Source of the DNA: Caballeronia calidae
Lineage (GTDB): Bacteria > Pseudomonadota > Gammaproteobacteria > Burkholderiales > Burkholderiaceae
DNA: 64,000 nt
NCBI RefSeq assembly: GCF_900044055.2
Contig: NZ_FCOX02000032.1
Coordinates: 1-64,000, forward strand
Reading direction: 5' to 3'
A program made the translations under genes and the position numbers. Below, piece after piece: positions 32,340 to 41,154 of this stretch. Positions within the stretch are counted from its first letter, which is position 1. Every line of letters starts with the position of its first letter. The notes beneath the pieces are model-generated. The model was not told the DNA's origin. It searched no databases and saw only the letters and a list, made by a program, of their open reading frames with translations.

Positions 32340-32456
32340 ATGAAAGTGATGGCATCGGTTAAGCGCATTTGCCGCAATTGCAAGATCATCAAGCGCAAGG
32401 GCGTTGTGCGCGTGATTTGCAGCTCTGATCCGCGCCACAAACAGCGTCAAGGCTGA
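32340..32456 (+). CDS. rpmJ: 50S ribosomal protein L36, zinc-binding type
   Basis: 38 codons, ATG at 32340 and stop at 32454-32456: [20 protein letters not shown] and then a short basic tail ending KQRQG. Cys11, Cys14, Cys27 and His33 form the zinc ribbon, so this is the zinc-containing form. It lies between infA and rpsM as expected. Confidence 0.96.
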
Positions 32457-32497
32457 ACGCCGCGCTTTTGCTTGCGCTTTTTGTTTGAGGAAAAACA

Positions 32498-32863
32498 ATG
32501 GCTCGTATCGCAGGGGTTAACATCCCGAATCACCAGCATACCGAGATCGGCCTGACGGCAATCTTCGGCATCGGCCGCACGCGCTCGCGTGGCATTTGCA
32601 CCGCTGCTGGTGTGGAATTTTCGAAGAAGGTCAAGGACCTTACCGACGCAGACCTCGAAAAGCTGCGTGACGAAGTGGGCAAGTTCATCGTCGAAGGCGA
32701 CCTGCGCCGTGAAGTGACGATGAACATCAAGCGCCTGATGGACTTGGGTTGCTACCGCGGCATGCGCCATCGCAAGGGCCTGCCCCTGCGTGGCCAGCGT
32801 ACGCGCACGAACGCCCGTACGCGCAAGGGTCCGCGTCGTGCAGCGCAATCGCTGAAGAAGTAA
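32498..32863 (+). CDS. rpsM: 30S ribosomal protein S13
   Basis: 121-residue S13 of the head, which contacts P-site tRNA and the B1 bridges. MARIAGVNIPNHQHTEIGL and the RGMRHRKGLPLRGQRTRTNA tail are diagnostic. First gene of the alpha operon. Confidence 0.97.
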   Translation: MARIAGVNIPNHQHTEIGLTAIFGIGRTRSRGICTAAGVEFSKKVKDLTDADLEKLRDEVGKFIVEGDLRREVTMNIKRLMDLGCYRGMRHRKGLPLRGQRTRTNARTRKGPRRAAQSLKK

Positions 32864-32891
32864 GCGGAACTGACAGTTACAGGAAAACGTA

Positions 32892-33296
32892 ATGGCTAAG
32901 GCTTCGAACAACTCCGCGGCGCAACGCGTTCGCAAGAAGGTCAAGAAGAACGTCGCCGAGGGCGTGGTTCACGTTCACGCGTCGTTCAACAACACCATTA
33001 TCACGATCACCGACCGTCAAGGTAACGCGCTCGCATGGGCGACCTCGGGTGGTCAGGGCTTCAAGGGCTCGCGTAAGTCGACCCCCTTTGCAGCTCAGGT
33101 CGCAGCCGAGTCGGCTGGCCGCGTGGCACTGGAATACGGCGTGAAGAACCTCGAAGTACGGATCAAGGGCCCCGGTCCTGGCCGCGAATCGGCGGTGCGC
33201 GCGCTGCATGGTCTTGGCATCAAGATCACCGCGATCTCCGACGTGACGCCGGTCCCGCACAACGGCTGCCGTCCGCCGAAGCGCCGTCGTATCTAA
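32892..33296 (+). CDS. rpsK: 30S ribosomal protein S11
   Basis: 134-residue platform protein. VHVHASFNNTIITITDRQGN and the C-terminal PVPHNGCRPPKRRRI are conserved to the last residue. Confidence 0.97.
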   Translation: MAKASNNSAAQRVRKKVKKNVAEGVVHVHASFNNTIITITDRQGNALAWATSGGQGFKGSRKSTPFAAQVAAESAGRVALEYGVKNLEVRIKGPGPGRESAVRALHGLGIKITAISDVTPVPHNGCRPPKRRRI

Positions 33297-33319
33297 TACG
33301 ACGACGCGACCGCATGTTT

Positions 33320-33345
33320 CCTGTCGATGCGCAAGTATCGACGGG
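33320..33345 (+). other. Hairpin in the rpsK-rpsD spacer
   Basis: CCTGTCGAT (33320-33328) pairs with ATCGACGGG (33337-33345) with one wobble; outer CGCA (33311-33314) and TGCG (33351-33354) could extend it across internal loops. It sits in a 149-bp spacer, unusually long for this operon, directly before rpsD. S4 regulates the alpha operon in E. coli; a role as an S4 site here is speculation. Confidence 0.35.
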
Positions 33346-33445
33346 TTTCGTGCGTTAGTAAGCTTTAACTAAGCCCACCGTTCGGCCCAAAGGGTCCGGA
33401 CTAGCGCGGAGGAAACTTCGCGTAATCAATATTTAAGGATGCAAA

Positions 33446-34069
33446 GTGGCACGCTATACCGGTCCCAAAGCCAAGCTGTCCCGCCGTGAAGGCACCGATC
33501 TGTTCCTGAAGAGCGCACGCCGTTCGCTCGCCGACAAGTGCAAGCTCGACAGCAAGCCCGGCCAACATGGCCGTACCTCGGGCGCGCGTACGTCCGACTA
33601 TGGCACCCAGTTGCGCGAGAAGCAGAAAGTGAAGCGTATCTACGGCGTGCTGGAGCGTCAGTTCCGCCGCTACTTCGCTGAAGCCGACCGCCGCAAGGGC
33701 CCGACGGGCGAAAACCTGCTGCAGTTGCTCGAGTCGCGTCTCGACAACGTCGTCTATCGCATGGGCTTCGGCTCGACGCGCGCCGAAGCGCGTCAGCTCG
33801 TGAGCCACAAGTCGATCATGGTGAACGGCCAAGTCGCGAACATCCCGTCGCTGCAAGTGAAGTCGGGCGACGTCGTGTCCGTGCGCGAACAGTCGCGCAA
33901 GCAGGCTCGTATCGTCGAAGCGCTGTCGCTGGCCGAGCAAGGCGGTATGCCGAGCTGGGTGTCGGTCGATGCGAAGAAGTTCGAAGGCACGTTCAAGTCG
34001 ATGCCCGAGCGTAGCGACATCGCCGGAGACATCAACGAAAGCCTGATCGTCGAATTGTATTCGCGTTAA
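33446..34069 (+). CDS. rpsD: 30S ribosomal protein S4
   Basis: 207-residue S4, an assembly initiator and accuracy protein. MARYTGPKAKLSRREGTDLF opens it and the S4 RNA-binding domain (RLDNVVYRMGFGSTRAEARQ) is at about 94-113. The start is GTG at 33446 with AAGG at 33435-33438. Confidence 0.97.
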   Translation: MARYTGPKAKLSRREGTDLFLKSARRSLADKCKLDSKPGQHGRTSGARTSDYGTQLREKQKVKRIYGVLERQFRRYFAEADRRKGPTGENLLQLLESRLDNVVYRMGFGSTRAEARQLVSHKSIMVNGQVANIPSLQVKSGDVVSVREQSRKQARIVEALSLAEQGGMPSWVSVDAKKFEGTFKSMPERSDIAGDINESLIVELYSR

Positions 34070-34088
34070 TCGCGGCGGTAATGGATTG

Positions 34089-34141
34089 ACAGCCGGGGAG
34101 CCTGATTGCTCGTGGCAAGGGGTGGCCTCGGCTGTTTATTT
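34089..34141 (+). terminator. Partial terminator between rpsD and rpoA
   Basis: A 10-bp stem with one wobble (34089-34098 with 34126-34135) encloses an inner GAGC/GCTC hairpin and is followed by TTATTTT. It could lower rpoA expression relative to the ribosomal proteins upstream. Confidence 0.55.
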
Positions 34142-34203
34142 TCAGGTTGTTACCGGTCAGCCTTATCGGTGTAACGAGCCGAGGGTATTGAAAAGGAAAA
34201 CCT

Positions 34204-35181
34204 ATGCAAACCAGTTTGTTGAAGCCCAAGATCATTGCAGTTGAATCGCTTGGTGAAAACCATGCGAAGGTGGTTATGGAGCCGTTCGAACGCGGCTATG
34301 GCCACACCTTGGGTAACGCGCTCCGGCGCGTGCTGCTGTCGTCGATGATCGGCTACGCGCCGACCGAAGTGACGATCGCAGGCGTCGTGCACGAATACTC
34401 GACGCTCGATGGTGTGCAAGAGGATGTGGTCAACCTGCTGTTGAACCTGAAGGGCGTCGTCTTCAAGCTGCACAACCGCGACGAAGTCACGGTGACGCTG
34501 CGCAAGGAAGGCGAAGGCGTTGTCACGGCCGGCGATATCGAACTCGCGCACGACTGCGAAGTCATCAACCCGGAACACGTGATCGCGCATCTGTCGAAGG
34601 GCGGCAAGCTCGACGTTCAGATCAAGATCGAAAAGGGCCGCGGCTATGTGCCGGGCAACGTGCGCCGTTACGGCGAAGAGTCGGCGAAGATCATCGGTCG
34701 CATCGTGTTGGACGCTTCGTTCTCGCCGGTTCGCCGTGTGAGCTACGCCGTCGAAAGCGCGCGTGTCGAACAGCGTACCGACCTCGACAAGCTCGTGATG
34801 AATATCGAGACCAACGGCGTGATTTCGCCGGAAGAAGCGATCCGCCAGTCGGCTCGCATTCTGGTCGATCAGTTGTCGGTGTTCGCAGCGCTGGAAGGCA
34901 CCGAAGCGGCAGCGGAAGCGCCGTCGCGTGCGCCGCAGATCGATCCGATCCTGCTGCGTCCGGTGGACGATCTCGAACTCACGGTTCGTTCCGCGAACTG
35001 CCTGAAGGCCGAGAACATCTACTACATCGGCGATCTGATCCAGCGCACGGAAAACGAACTGCTGAAGACGCCGAACCTCGGTCGCAAGTCGCTGAACGAA
35101 ATCAAGGAAGTGCTGGCTTCGCGCGGTCTGACGCTCGGTATGAAGCTCGAAAACTGGCCGCCGGCTGGTCTCGACAAGTAA
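34204..35181 (+). CDS. rpoA: DNA-directed RNA polymerase subunit alpha
   Basis: 325-residue alpha subunit. The N-terminal domain (1-235) dimerises and binds beta and beta' (ERGYGHTLGNALRRVLLSSM near residue 31). A linker leads to the C-terminal domain (about 246-320, LELTVRSANCLKAENIYYIG), which contacts UP elements and activators. AAAAGGAAAACCT precedes the ATG. Confidence 0.98.
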   Translation: MQTSLLKPKIIAVESLGENHAKVVMEPFERGYGHTLGNALRRVLLSSMIGYAPTEVTIAGVVHEYSTLDGVQEDVVNLLLNLKGVVFKLHNRDEVTVTLRKEGEGVVTAGDIELAHDCEVINPEHVIAHLSKGGKLDVQIKIEKGRGYVPGNVRRYGEESAKIIGRIVLDASFSPVRRVSYAVESARVEQRTDLDKLVMNIETNGVISPEEAIRQSARILVDQLSVFAALEGTEAAAEAPSRAPQIDPILLRPVDDLELTVRSANCLKAENIYYIGDLIQRTENELLKTPNLGRKSLNEIKEVLASRGLTLGMKLENWPPAGLDK

Positions 35182-35202
35182 CTCCGAAGGTCGAAAGCGT
35201 TA

Positions 35203-35250
35203 CTGGCAAAGACGCGGATTCTGCTTTAAAATCCGCGTCTTTGCTTTTCT
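35203..35250 (+). promoter_or_regulatory. Hairpin with embedded promoter between rpoA and rplQ
   Basis: A perfect 13-bp stem (35208-35220 with 35230-35242, 9-base loop) followed by GCTTTTC would terminate rpoA transcripts. The loop and right arm contain TAAAAT (35227-35232), a -10 candidate, with CTGGCA (35203-35208) 18 bp upstream as -35. The arrangement would stop incoming polymerase and restart transcription for rplQ, with a leader of about 80 bases. The terminator call is firmer than the promoter call. Confidence 0.6.
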
Positions 35251-35321
35251 CTGACCGGCCCGTGCACCCGAAATAGGGCGCAATAGAAGAGCTGGATCAA
35301 AACTCGTTAAAGGAACTGAAA

Positions 35322-35717
35322 ATGCGTCATAAGCATGGTCTGCGGAAACTGAACCGCACGAGCAGCCATCGTCTGGCAATGCTCCGCAATATGTCGAATT
35401 CGCTCATCGAGCACGAAGTCATCAAGACGACGCTGCCGAAGGCCAAGGAACTGCGCAAGGTCGTCGAGCCCCTCATCACCCTGGGCAAGAAGCCGTCGCT
35501 CGCAAACCGCCGTCTGGCGTTCAACCGTCTGCGCGATCGTGATTCCGTCGCGAAGCTGTTCGACGTTCTCGGCCCGCGCTACGCGAACCGTCCGGGTGGC
35601 TATCTGAGCATCCTGAAGTTCGGTTTCCGCGTCGGCGACAACGCGCCGATGGCGCTGGTCCAGTTGATGGATCGCCCGGAAGTCGAAGAGACGGAAGAAG
35701 TGCAAGAAGCGGAATAA
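35322..35717 (+). CDS. rplQ: 50S ribosomal protein L17
   Basis: 131-residue L17 at the tunnel exit. MRHKHGLRKLNRTSSHRLAM gives the start; the acidic C-terminus (EVEETEEVQEAE) is a short extension beyond the core. Last gene of the ribosomal cluster. Confidence 0.97.
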   Translation: MRHKHGLRKLNRTSSHRLAMLRNMSNSLIEHEVIKTTLPKAKELRKVVEPLITLGKKPSLANRRLAFNRLRDRDSVAKLFDVLGPRYANRPGGYLSILKFGFRVGDNAPMALVQLMDRPEVEETEEVQEAE

Positions 35718-35740
35718 ATTCCGGTTCGGGTTGTTAGTGA

Positions 35741-35767
35741 AAAGGCCAAGCTCAGCTTGGCCTTTTT
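35741..35767 (+). terminator. Terminator after rplQ
   Basis: A perfect 10-bp stem (AAAGGCCAAG 35741-35750, CTTGGCCTTT 35756-35765), a 5-base loop and five Ts in total. It closes the ribosomal protein cluster. Confidence 0.9.
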
Positions 35768-35873
35768 GCATTCTGGCTGCGACATTTCAGCGCGACGGGC
35801 CGTAAAGATGCGCCGCTGCCGGCGATGCTACGATATGCAATTGGCCTGTCACGCTTTTCCACGGAGCACCTGA

Positions 35874-36206
35874 GTGAACGTCCCCGTCGTTTTGATGCTT
35901 TCCACGTTGCCCGATGCCGCCGCGGCCGATGCGCTCGCGCAAGCGGTGCTGGAAGCGCGGCTCGCTGCCTGCGTGACGAATCTTGGCGGGGTGTCATCGC
36001 AATATCACTGGAAGGGCGCGCTGGAGTCGTCGCAGGAAGTGCAGTTGTTGTTCAAGACGAGCATCGCGCGCAGCGAGGAGTTGCAGCGCTTTGTCGACGC
36101 TCGGCATCCATATGAAACGCCCGAAATCCTCGTCTGGCAGGTGGACGCTTCACCGGCCTATGGACAGTGGGTCAACGCAGAAACGCAGCGTCCTCTTCAT
36201 GTTTGA
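35874..36206 (+). CDS. cutA: Divalent-cation tolerance protein CutA
   Basis: 110-residue trimeric CutA1-family protein, linked to copper tolerance in E. coli although its biochemical role is unsettled. CVTNLGGVSSQYHWKG and RHPYETPEILVWQVD are the family hallmarks. The start is GTG at 35874, after GGAG at 35863-35866. Its last eight bases overlap the dsbD start; cutA-dsbD is a known pair. Confidence 0.94.
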   Translation: MNVPVVLMLSTLPDAAAADALAQAVLEARLAACVTNLGGVSSQYHWKGALESSQEVQLLFKTSIARSEELQRFVDARHPYETPEILVWQVDASPAYGQWVNAETQRPLHV

Positions 36207-38031
36207 GCTTTCTCGTCTCATTGCGCGGCGATTCTTCGGCGCCTTCCTGTTCCTCGCGGCGCTTGCGCTGCTGTCGGGCGCCGTGCGCGCGGCCGACGAT
36301 TTTCTCGATCCCGATGTCGCGTTCAAATTCAGCGCATCCGAGAAGCCCGGCGAAGTGGACGTGCGTTACAAGATCGCGGACGGCTATTACATGTACCGCG
36401 AGCGTTTTGCGTTCGCGGTGAAGAGCGGCGATGCAACGATCGGTGCGGCGCAACTGCCGGCCGGCAAAGTCCATTTCGATCAGACATTCAACAAGGACGT
36501 CGAGACGTATCGCGGCGAGTTGATCATCCGTATTCCGGTGACGCAGGCAAAGGGCCCGTTCGAACTCGCCGTGACTTCGCAAGGATGCGCGGATCAGGGC
36601 ATCTGTTATCCGCCGATGGAGAAGACGTATCGCGTCAAGGGCGACGCGCTGCAACCGCCGGGCGCGTCCCCGTCTGTGCCTGTCACAGTCGGGGACAATA
36701 GCCGTTCATGGTTCGAGCGCGCGACGAACGCCGATTACGCGCAATCGATGCTCGAAGGTGGCGGATTTTTCGCTGTTGTCGGACTGTATTTTCTCGCAGG
36801 CATCGTGCTGAGCCTGTTGCCATGCTCGTATCCGATGATCCCGATTCTCTCCGCGATCATCGTCGGTGAAGGCGCGCGTGTGACGCGCACCCGCGGATTT
36901 GCATTGTCCGTGTCGTACGTGATCGGCATGGCGCTCGTGTACACCGTGCTCGGCATCGCGGCGGCGCTGATCGGCCAGAGTCTCGGCGCGTGGCTGCAGA
37001 ACCCGTGGGTGCTCGGCGCGTTCGGCGTGCTGCTCGCCGCGTTCGCCATCGCGCTGATTTCGGGCGTCGACATCGCGTTGCCCGAGCGCTGGCAGAGCGG
37101 CGTGAACGAGGCATCGCGGCAACGCAGCGGCGACAAGTTTGCGGCCGTCGCGGTGATGGGCGCGCTTTCCGCACTCGTCGTCGGCGCGTGCATGACCGCG
37201 CCGCTTTTCGCGGTGCTCGCATTCATCGCGCATACCGGCAACGCCGTGCTCGGCGGCGCGGCGCTCTTCGCAATGGGCATCGGGCTGGGCGTGCCGTTGC
37301 TCATCATCGGATTGGGCGCGGGCTCGATCCTGCCCCGCGCCGGCGTGTGGATGGATGGCGTGAAGGTGTTCTTCGGCGTCGTGCTGCTCGGGGCGGCGTT
37401 GTGGATCGTGTGGCCCGTCATCGGCAGTGTCGCGCAGATGTTGCTCGCGGCGCTGTGGCTGTTGATCGCGGCGGCATCGCTCGGGCTGTTCTCGTCGGGC
37501 GCGACGGCGCCTGTCGGCATATGGAAGCGGCTCGGGCGCGGCCTCGGCGCCGCATTCGCGATCTGGGCCGCGACGCTGCTCGTCGGGCTGGCGGCGGGTT
37601 CGACGGATCCGCTGCGTCCGCTCGCCGTACTGGCTTCGAGGGGCGACTCGTCCGCGTCCGCGACAACGCCAGGGCCAATGTTCGCACCGGTGCGCTCGTC
37701 GGCGGAACTGGACTCGGCGGTCAAATCGGCTGCACGCCCCGCGATGCTCGATTTCTACGCCGACTGGTGCGTGTCCTGCAAGGAAATGGAGAAGCTGACC
37801 TTCTCCGACGTCCGCGTGCAGGCGCGCCTCGCGCAACTCAATCTGCTGCGCGCGGACGTGACCGCCAACAACGCCGACGACCAGGCGCTTCTGAAGCGCT
37901 TCAGGCTGTTCGGTCCGCCGGGCATCATTTTCTTCGATGCGCAGGGTAACGAAGTCGCGCGCGTGGTCGGCTACGAATCGGCCGATACGTTCCTGAAGAG
38001 TCTCGACAAGGTCGGTCCTTCGAACGGGTAA
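36199..38031 (+). CDS. dsbD: Thiol:disulfide interchange protein DsbD
   Basis: 610-residue inner-membrane protein that carries electrons from cytoplasmic thioredoxin to periplasmic DsbC and cytochrome c maturation. The ATG at 36199 gives a signal peptide (residues 1-31, cut near VRA-ADD). The alpha domain has Cys130 and Cys136; the eight-helix beta domain has Cys209 (LLPCSYPM) and Cys331 (GACMTAPL); the thioredoxin-like gamma domain has Cys524-Val-Ser-Cys527. All six redox cysteines are present. Its electrons could feed the ResB/CcsB system encoded nearby. Confidence 0.95.
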   Translation: MFELSRLIARRFFGAFLFLAALALLSGAVRAADDFLDPDVAFKFSASEKPGEVDVRYKIADGYYMYRERFAFAVKSGDATIGAAQLPAGKVHFDQTFNKDVETYRGELIIRIPVTQAKGPFELAVTSQGCADQGICYPPMEKTYRVKGDALQPPGASPSVPVTVGDNSRSWFERATNADYAQSMLEGGGFFAVVGLYFLAGIVLSLLPCSYPMIPILSAIIVGEGARVTRTRGFALSVSYVIGMALVYTVLGIAAALIGQSLGAWLQNPWVLGAFGVLLAAFAIALISGVDIALPERWQSGVNEASRQRSGDKFAAVAVMGALSALVVGACMTAPLFAVLAFIAHTGNAVLGGAALFAMGIGLGVPLLIIGLGAGSILPRAGVWMDGVKVFFGVVLLGAALWIVWPVIGSVAQMLLAALWLLIAAASLGLFSSGATAPVGIWKRLGRGLGAAFAIWAATLLVGLAAGSTDPLRPLAVLASRGDSSASATTPGPMFAPVRSSAELDSAVKSAARPAMLDFYADWCVSCKEMEKLTFSDVRVQARLAQLNLLRADVTANNADDQALLKRFRLFGPPGIIFFDAQGNEVARVVGYESADTFLKSLDKVGPSNG

Positions 38032-38066
38032 AAAAGAAGGGCGATGCCGTGAAGCATCGCCCTTCT
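38029..38066. terminator. Bidirectional terminator between dsbD and hemB
   Basis: A perfect 13-bp stem (38035-38047 with 38054-38066, loop CGTGAA). An A-run precedes it on the plus strand, so hemB transcripts (minus) end in a T-run; it probably also stops dsbD transcription. Confidence 0.9.
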
Positions 38067-38086
38067 CACATCTGAAGCAGGAAAAC

Positions 38087-39085
<999 letters not shown>

Positions 39086-39210
39086 ATTTCGACTCGAATG
39101 GGTGATCTTCAGGGGAGGTCGAAAACGTGTCGCAGAACGCGCGTAAATCCTTGCCGAACAAGGACTTGGCCGCGTCTGAAACCGTTTTGAGACAATGGTA
39201 TATCATACCG

Positions 39211-39316
39211 ATCGAGCGAGGCGCTTGCCGCCGGACTCCCCGCTTCTCCTCCCTGAGCGGGTGCCTGTCGAACTTCGATTAGGCTATTAACCCGCCGTCA
39301 TTCGGCGGGTTTTTTT
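39211..39316 (+). ncRNA. Candidate small RNA between hemB and engB
   Basis: Both neighbours are on the minus strand, yet a strong plus-strand terminator lies at 39289-39316. About 30 bases upstream, a 6-bp hairpin (CCCGCT 39239-39244, AGCGGG 39256-39261) displays the pyrimidine loop TCTCCTCCCTG, which contains CCTCC, the core of the anti-Shine-Dalgarno sequence. A weak promoter (CTGAAA 39176-39181, 17 bp, TATATC 39199-39204) would start RNA near 39211, giving about 105 nt. Hairpin-loop anti-SD motifs are known in some bacterial trans-acting small RNAs. No homologue was recognised. Confidence 0.4.
39289..39316 (+). terminator. Plus-strand intrinsic terminator between hemB and engB
   Basis: A perfect 9-bp stem (AACCCGCCG 39289-39297, CGGCGGGTT 39303-39311), loop TCATT and a seven-T run (39310-39316). 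On the minus strand the stem is followed by AATAGCC, so it works well only for plus-strand transcripts, although no plus-strand gene precedes it. It may still stop engB transcription weakly. Confidence 0.85.
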
Positions 39317-39340
39317 ATGCCCGAGCGTGCGTGAGACGGC

Positions 39341-40003
39341 TCACTCGGCTGTGCCTTCCGACGCGTTCTCGCCGGCTTCTTCGGGCATCAGCCAGCTTTC
39401 GCACTGTTCGTGTGCTTCATCGAGACCCGTGCGCTTGAGCGCGGAGAAGAGCTGCACGGTCAGTTCGCCGCGATAACCGGCGTCCTTGTATTCCGCGAAG
39501 GATTTCTTCGTCGCGCGCAGGGCGTTGGTCATCTCCTGTCGCGTCAGTTTGTCGCACTTGGTGAGCAGCGCGTGAATCGGTTTTCCGGTCGGCGCGAACC
39601 AGTCGATCATGATGCGATCCAGGTCCGTGAGCGGGCGGCGCGAATCCATCATCAGGATCATGCCGCACAGTTGCGCGCGGCTTTGCAGATAGGTGGAAAG
39701 CAGCCGCTGCCAATGCTCCTTCGCGGCACCCGGGACTTCGGCGTAACCGTAGCCCGGAAGATCGACGAGATAACCGACCGGCGCGTCTTTCGGCCCGACC
39801 GAGAAGTAGTTGATGTGCTGCGTGCGTCCAGGCGTCTTGCTCGCGAACGCGAGCCGCTTCTGATTGCACAGGATGTTGATCGCCGTCGACTTACCCGCGT
39901 TCGAGCGCCCCGCGAATGCGATTTCCGGCTGCGGCGTAGGCGGCAGATCGCGCAGATGATTGACGGTGGTGAAGAAACGGGATTGGTGAAGCAGAAATGA
40001 CAT
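39341..40003 (-). CDS. engB: Ribosome biogenesis GTP-binding protein EngB (YihA/YsxC)
   Basis: 220-residue essential GTPase needed for late 50S assembly. The P-loop GRSNAGKST is at 32-40, DLPGYGYAE (81-89) holds the G3 motif, and TKCD is the G4. The start at 40003 (MSFLLHQSRFFTTVNHL) matches the family; 46 further in-frame residues upstream are not conserved. Confidence 0.95.
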   Translation of the reverse strand: MSFLLHQSRFFTTVNHLRDLPPTPQPEIAFAGRSNAGKSTAINILCNQKRLAFASKTPGRTQHINYFSVGPKDAPVGYLVDLPGYGYAEVPGAAKEHWQRLLSTYLQSRAQLCGMILMMDSRRPLTDLDRIMIDWFAPTGKPIHALLTKCDKLTRQEMTNALRATKKSFAEYKDAGYRGELTVQLFSALKRTGLDEAHEQCESWLMPEEAGENASEGTAE

Positions 40004-40306
40004 TGGCGGACCCAATCGAATGAGCGGTGAATACCAGAAGCCTTGAGAACCCGGCGAATACTGGGCATGCCCCGACTGGCGTCTTTGCGTGTAGCGGGTT
40101 ATTGTACAATACGACGGATTTTTAAAGATCAGCGCGGGCACGCAAGACCCAAGCCGCAGGCGGCACCCATAGAGGAGCGAGACAGTTTTTGGGGCACTTT
40201 TTGAGCCTCTTCGTTCAGCGAGTTCGGGTATCTTGCGGCGATGATCGGTCGCCGTCGTTTTTTGCAGAACCTCACATTCTCACAAGACGAAAAACAGGGT
40301 ACGCGA
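40004..40306. promoter_or_regulatory. Divergent engB / cytochrome c4 promoter region
   Basis: A 303-bp gap without a gene. The palindrome ATTGTACAAT (40101-40110) offers a TACAAT -10 box on both strands; TTGCGT at 40085-40090 is a possible plus-strand -35 but only 14 bp away. A single site could thus serve both engB and the cytochrome gene. The rest of the gap shows no clear structure. Confidence 0.4.
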
Positions 40307-40981
40307 ATGAACCGACTGTACAGGTCTCTGGTGGTGATTCGGGCAGCGGCGGCTTTCGGTGCAGGTTTGAGTGGATTAGCGGTATCGGCGTCAGTGAATG
40401 CGGCGGAGCCCGCGCAACCGGCGAAGCCGGATGCGGCGAGAGGCCAGGCCATCGCGACCCAGGTGTGCGCGGCGTGTCACGCGGCCGACGGCAACAGCGC
40501 CGGCGCGGCGTTTCCGAAGCTCGCCGGCCAGCACGCGGAATACATCGTCAAGCAGTTGAAGGATTACAAGACGCAGCCGGGCGCAAAGGCGCCGGCGCGC
40601 AACAACCCGATCATGGCGGGCATCGCGGGCGCGCTGTCGGAGCAGGACATGGTGAACGTCGCGGCGTATTTCGCGTCGCAGAAGGCCAAGCCCAACTACG
40701 CGCGCGACAAGAACGACGTCGCGCTGGGTCAGAAGATCTACCGCGGCGGGATCGCGGACAAGGGCGTGCCGGCGTGCGCGGCCTGCCACGGTGCGACGGG
40801 CATGGGCATCCCGGTGCAGTATCCGCGGCTGTCGTGGCAGTGGGGCGATTACACCGTTGCGCAGTTGAACGCCTTCGCATCGGGGCAACGCGGCAACAGC
40901 GAGCCTATGCATCAGATTTCCTCGCGCCTGAATGAAGCGGAGATGAAGGCGGTTGCCGACTACATCGCCGGTTTGCATTAA
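40307..40981 (+). CDS. Cytochrome c4, dihaem periplasmic electron carrier
   Basis: 224-residue secreted protein with two class-I cytochrome c domains. The signal peptide ends near residue 32 (SVNA-AEPA). Haem sites CAACH are at 54-58 and 157-161; Met103 (PIMAGI) and the Met in NSEPMHQI are likely axial ligands. The ATG at 40307 is chosen over one at 40241 because it starts a proper signal peptide. Cytochrome c4 passes electrons to terminal oxidases; it lies just before the System II assembly genes that attach its haems. Confidence 0.93.
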   Translation: MNRLYRSLVVIRAAAAFGAGLSGLAVSASVNAAEPAQPAKPDAARGQAIATQVCAACHAADGNSAGAAFPKLAGQHAEYIVKQLKDYKTQPGAKAPARNNPIMAGIAGALSEQDMVNVAAYFASQKAKPNYARDKNDVALGQKIYRGGIADKGVPACAACHGATGMGIPVQYPRLSWQWGDYTVAQLNAFASGQRGNSEPMHQISSRLNEAEMKAVADYIAGLH

Positions 40982-41083
40982 ACGCAGCAGTCAGCGTCCA
41001 GCGGTTCCCAACATCAAAAAGGGAATCGCCCATACTACGAAGCCGGTCCCGGGAAGATCCGAGAAGACCGGCGCGAAAACAAG

Positions 41084-41134
41084 AAAAGGGTGGGACGTCG
41101 GTCGATGAGACCGCCAGCGTCTCCACCCTTTTTT
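41084..41134 (+). terminator. Terminator after cytochrome c4
   Basis: AAAAGGGTGG (41084-41093) pairs with CCACCCTTTT (41123-41132), extended by a wobble pair, with a 29-base loop and a T-run to 41134. It ends 20 bp before resB, so resB probably has its own start or relies on readthrough. Confidence 0.75.
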
Positions 41135-41154
41135 GCTGTCCAGTCGGAGTTTGA

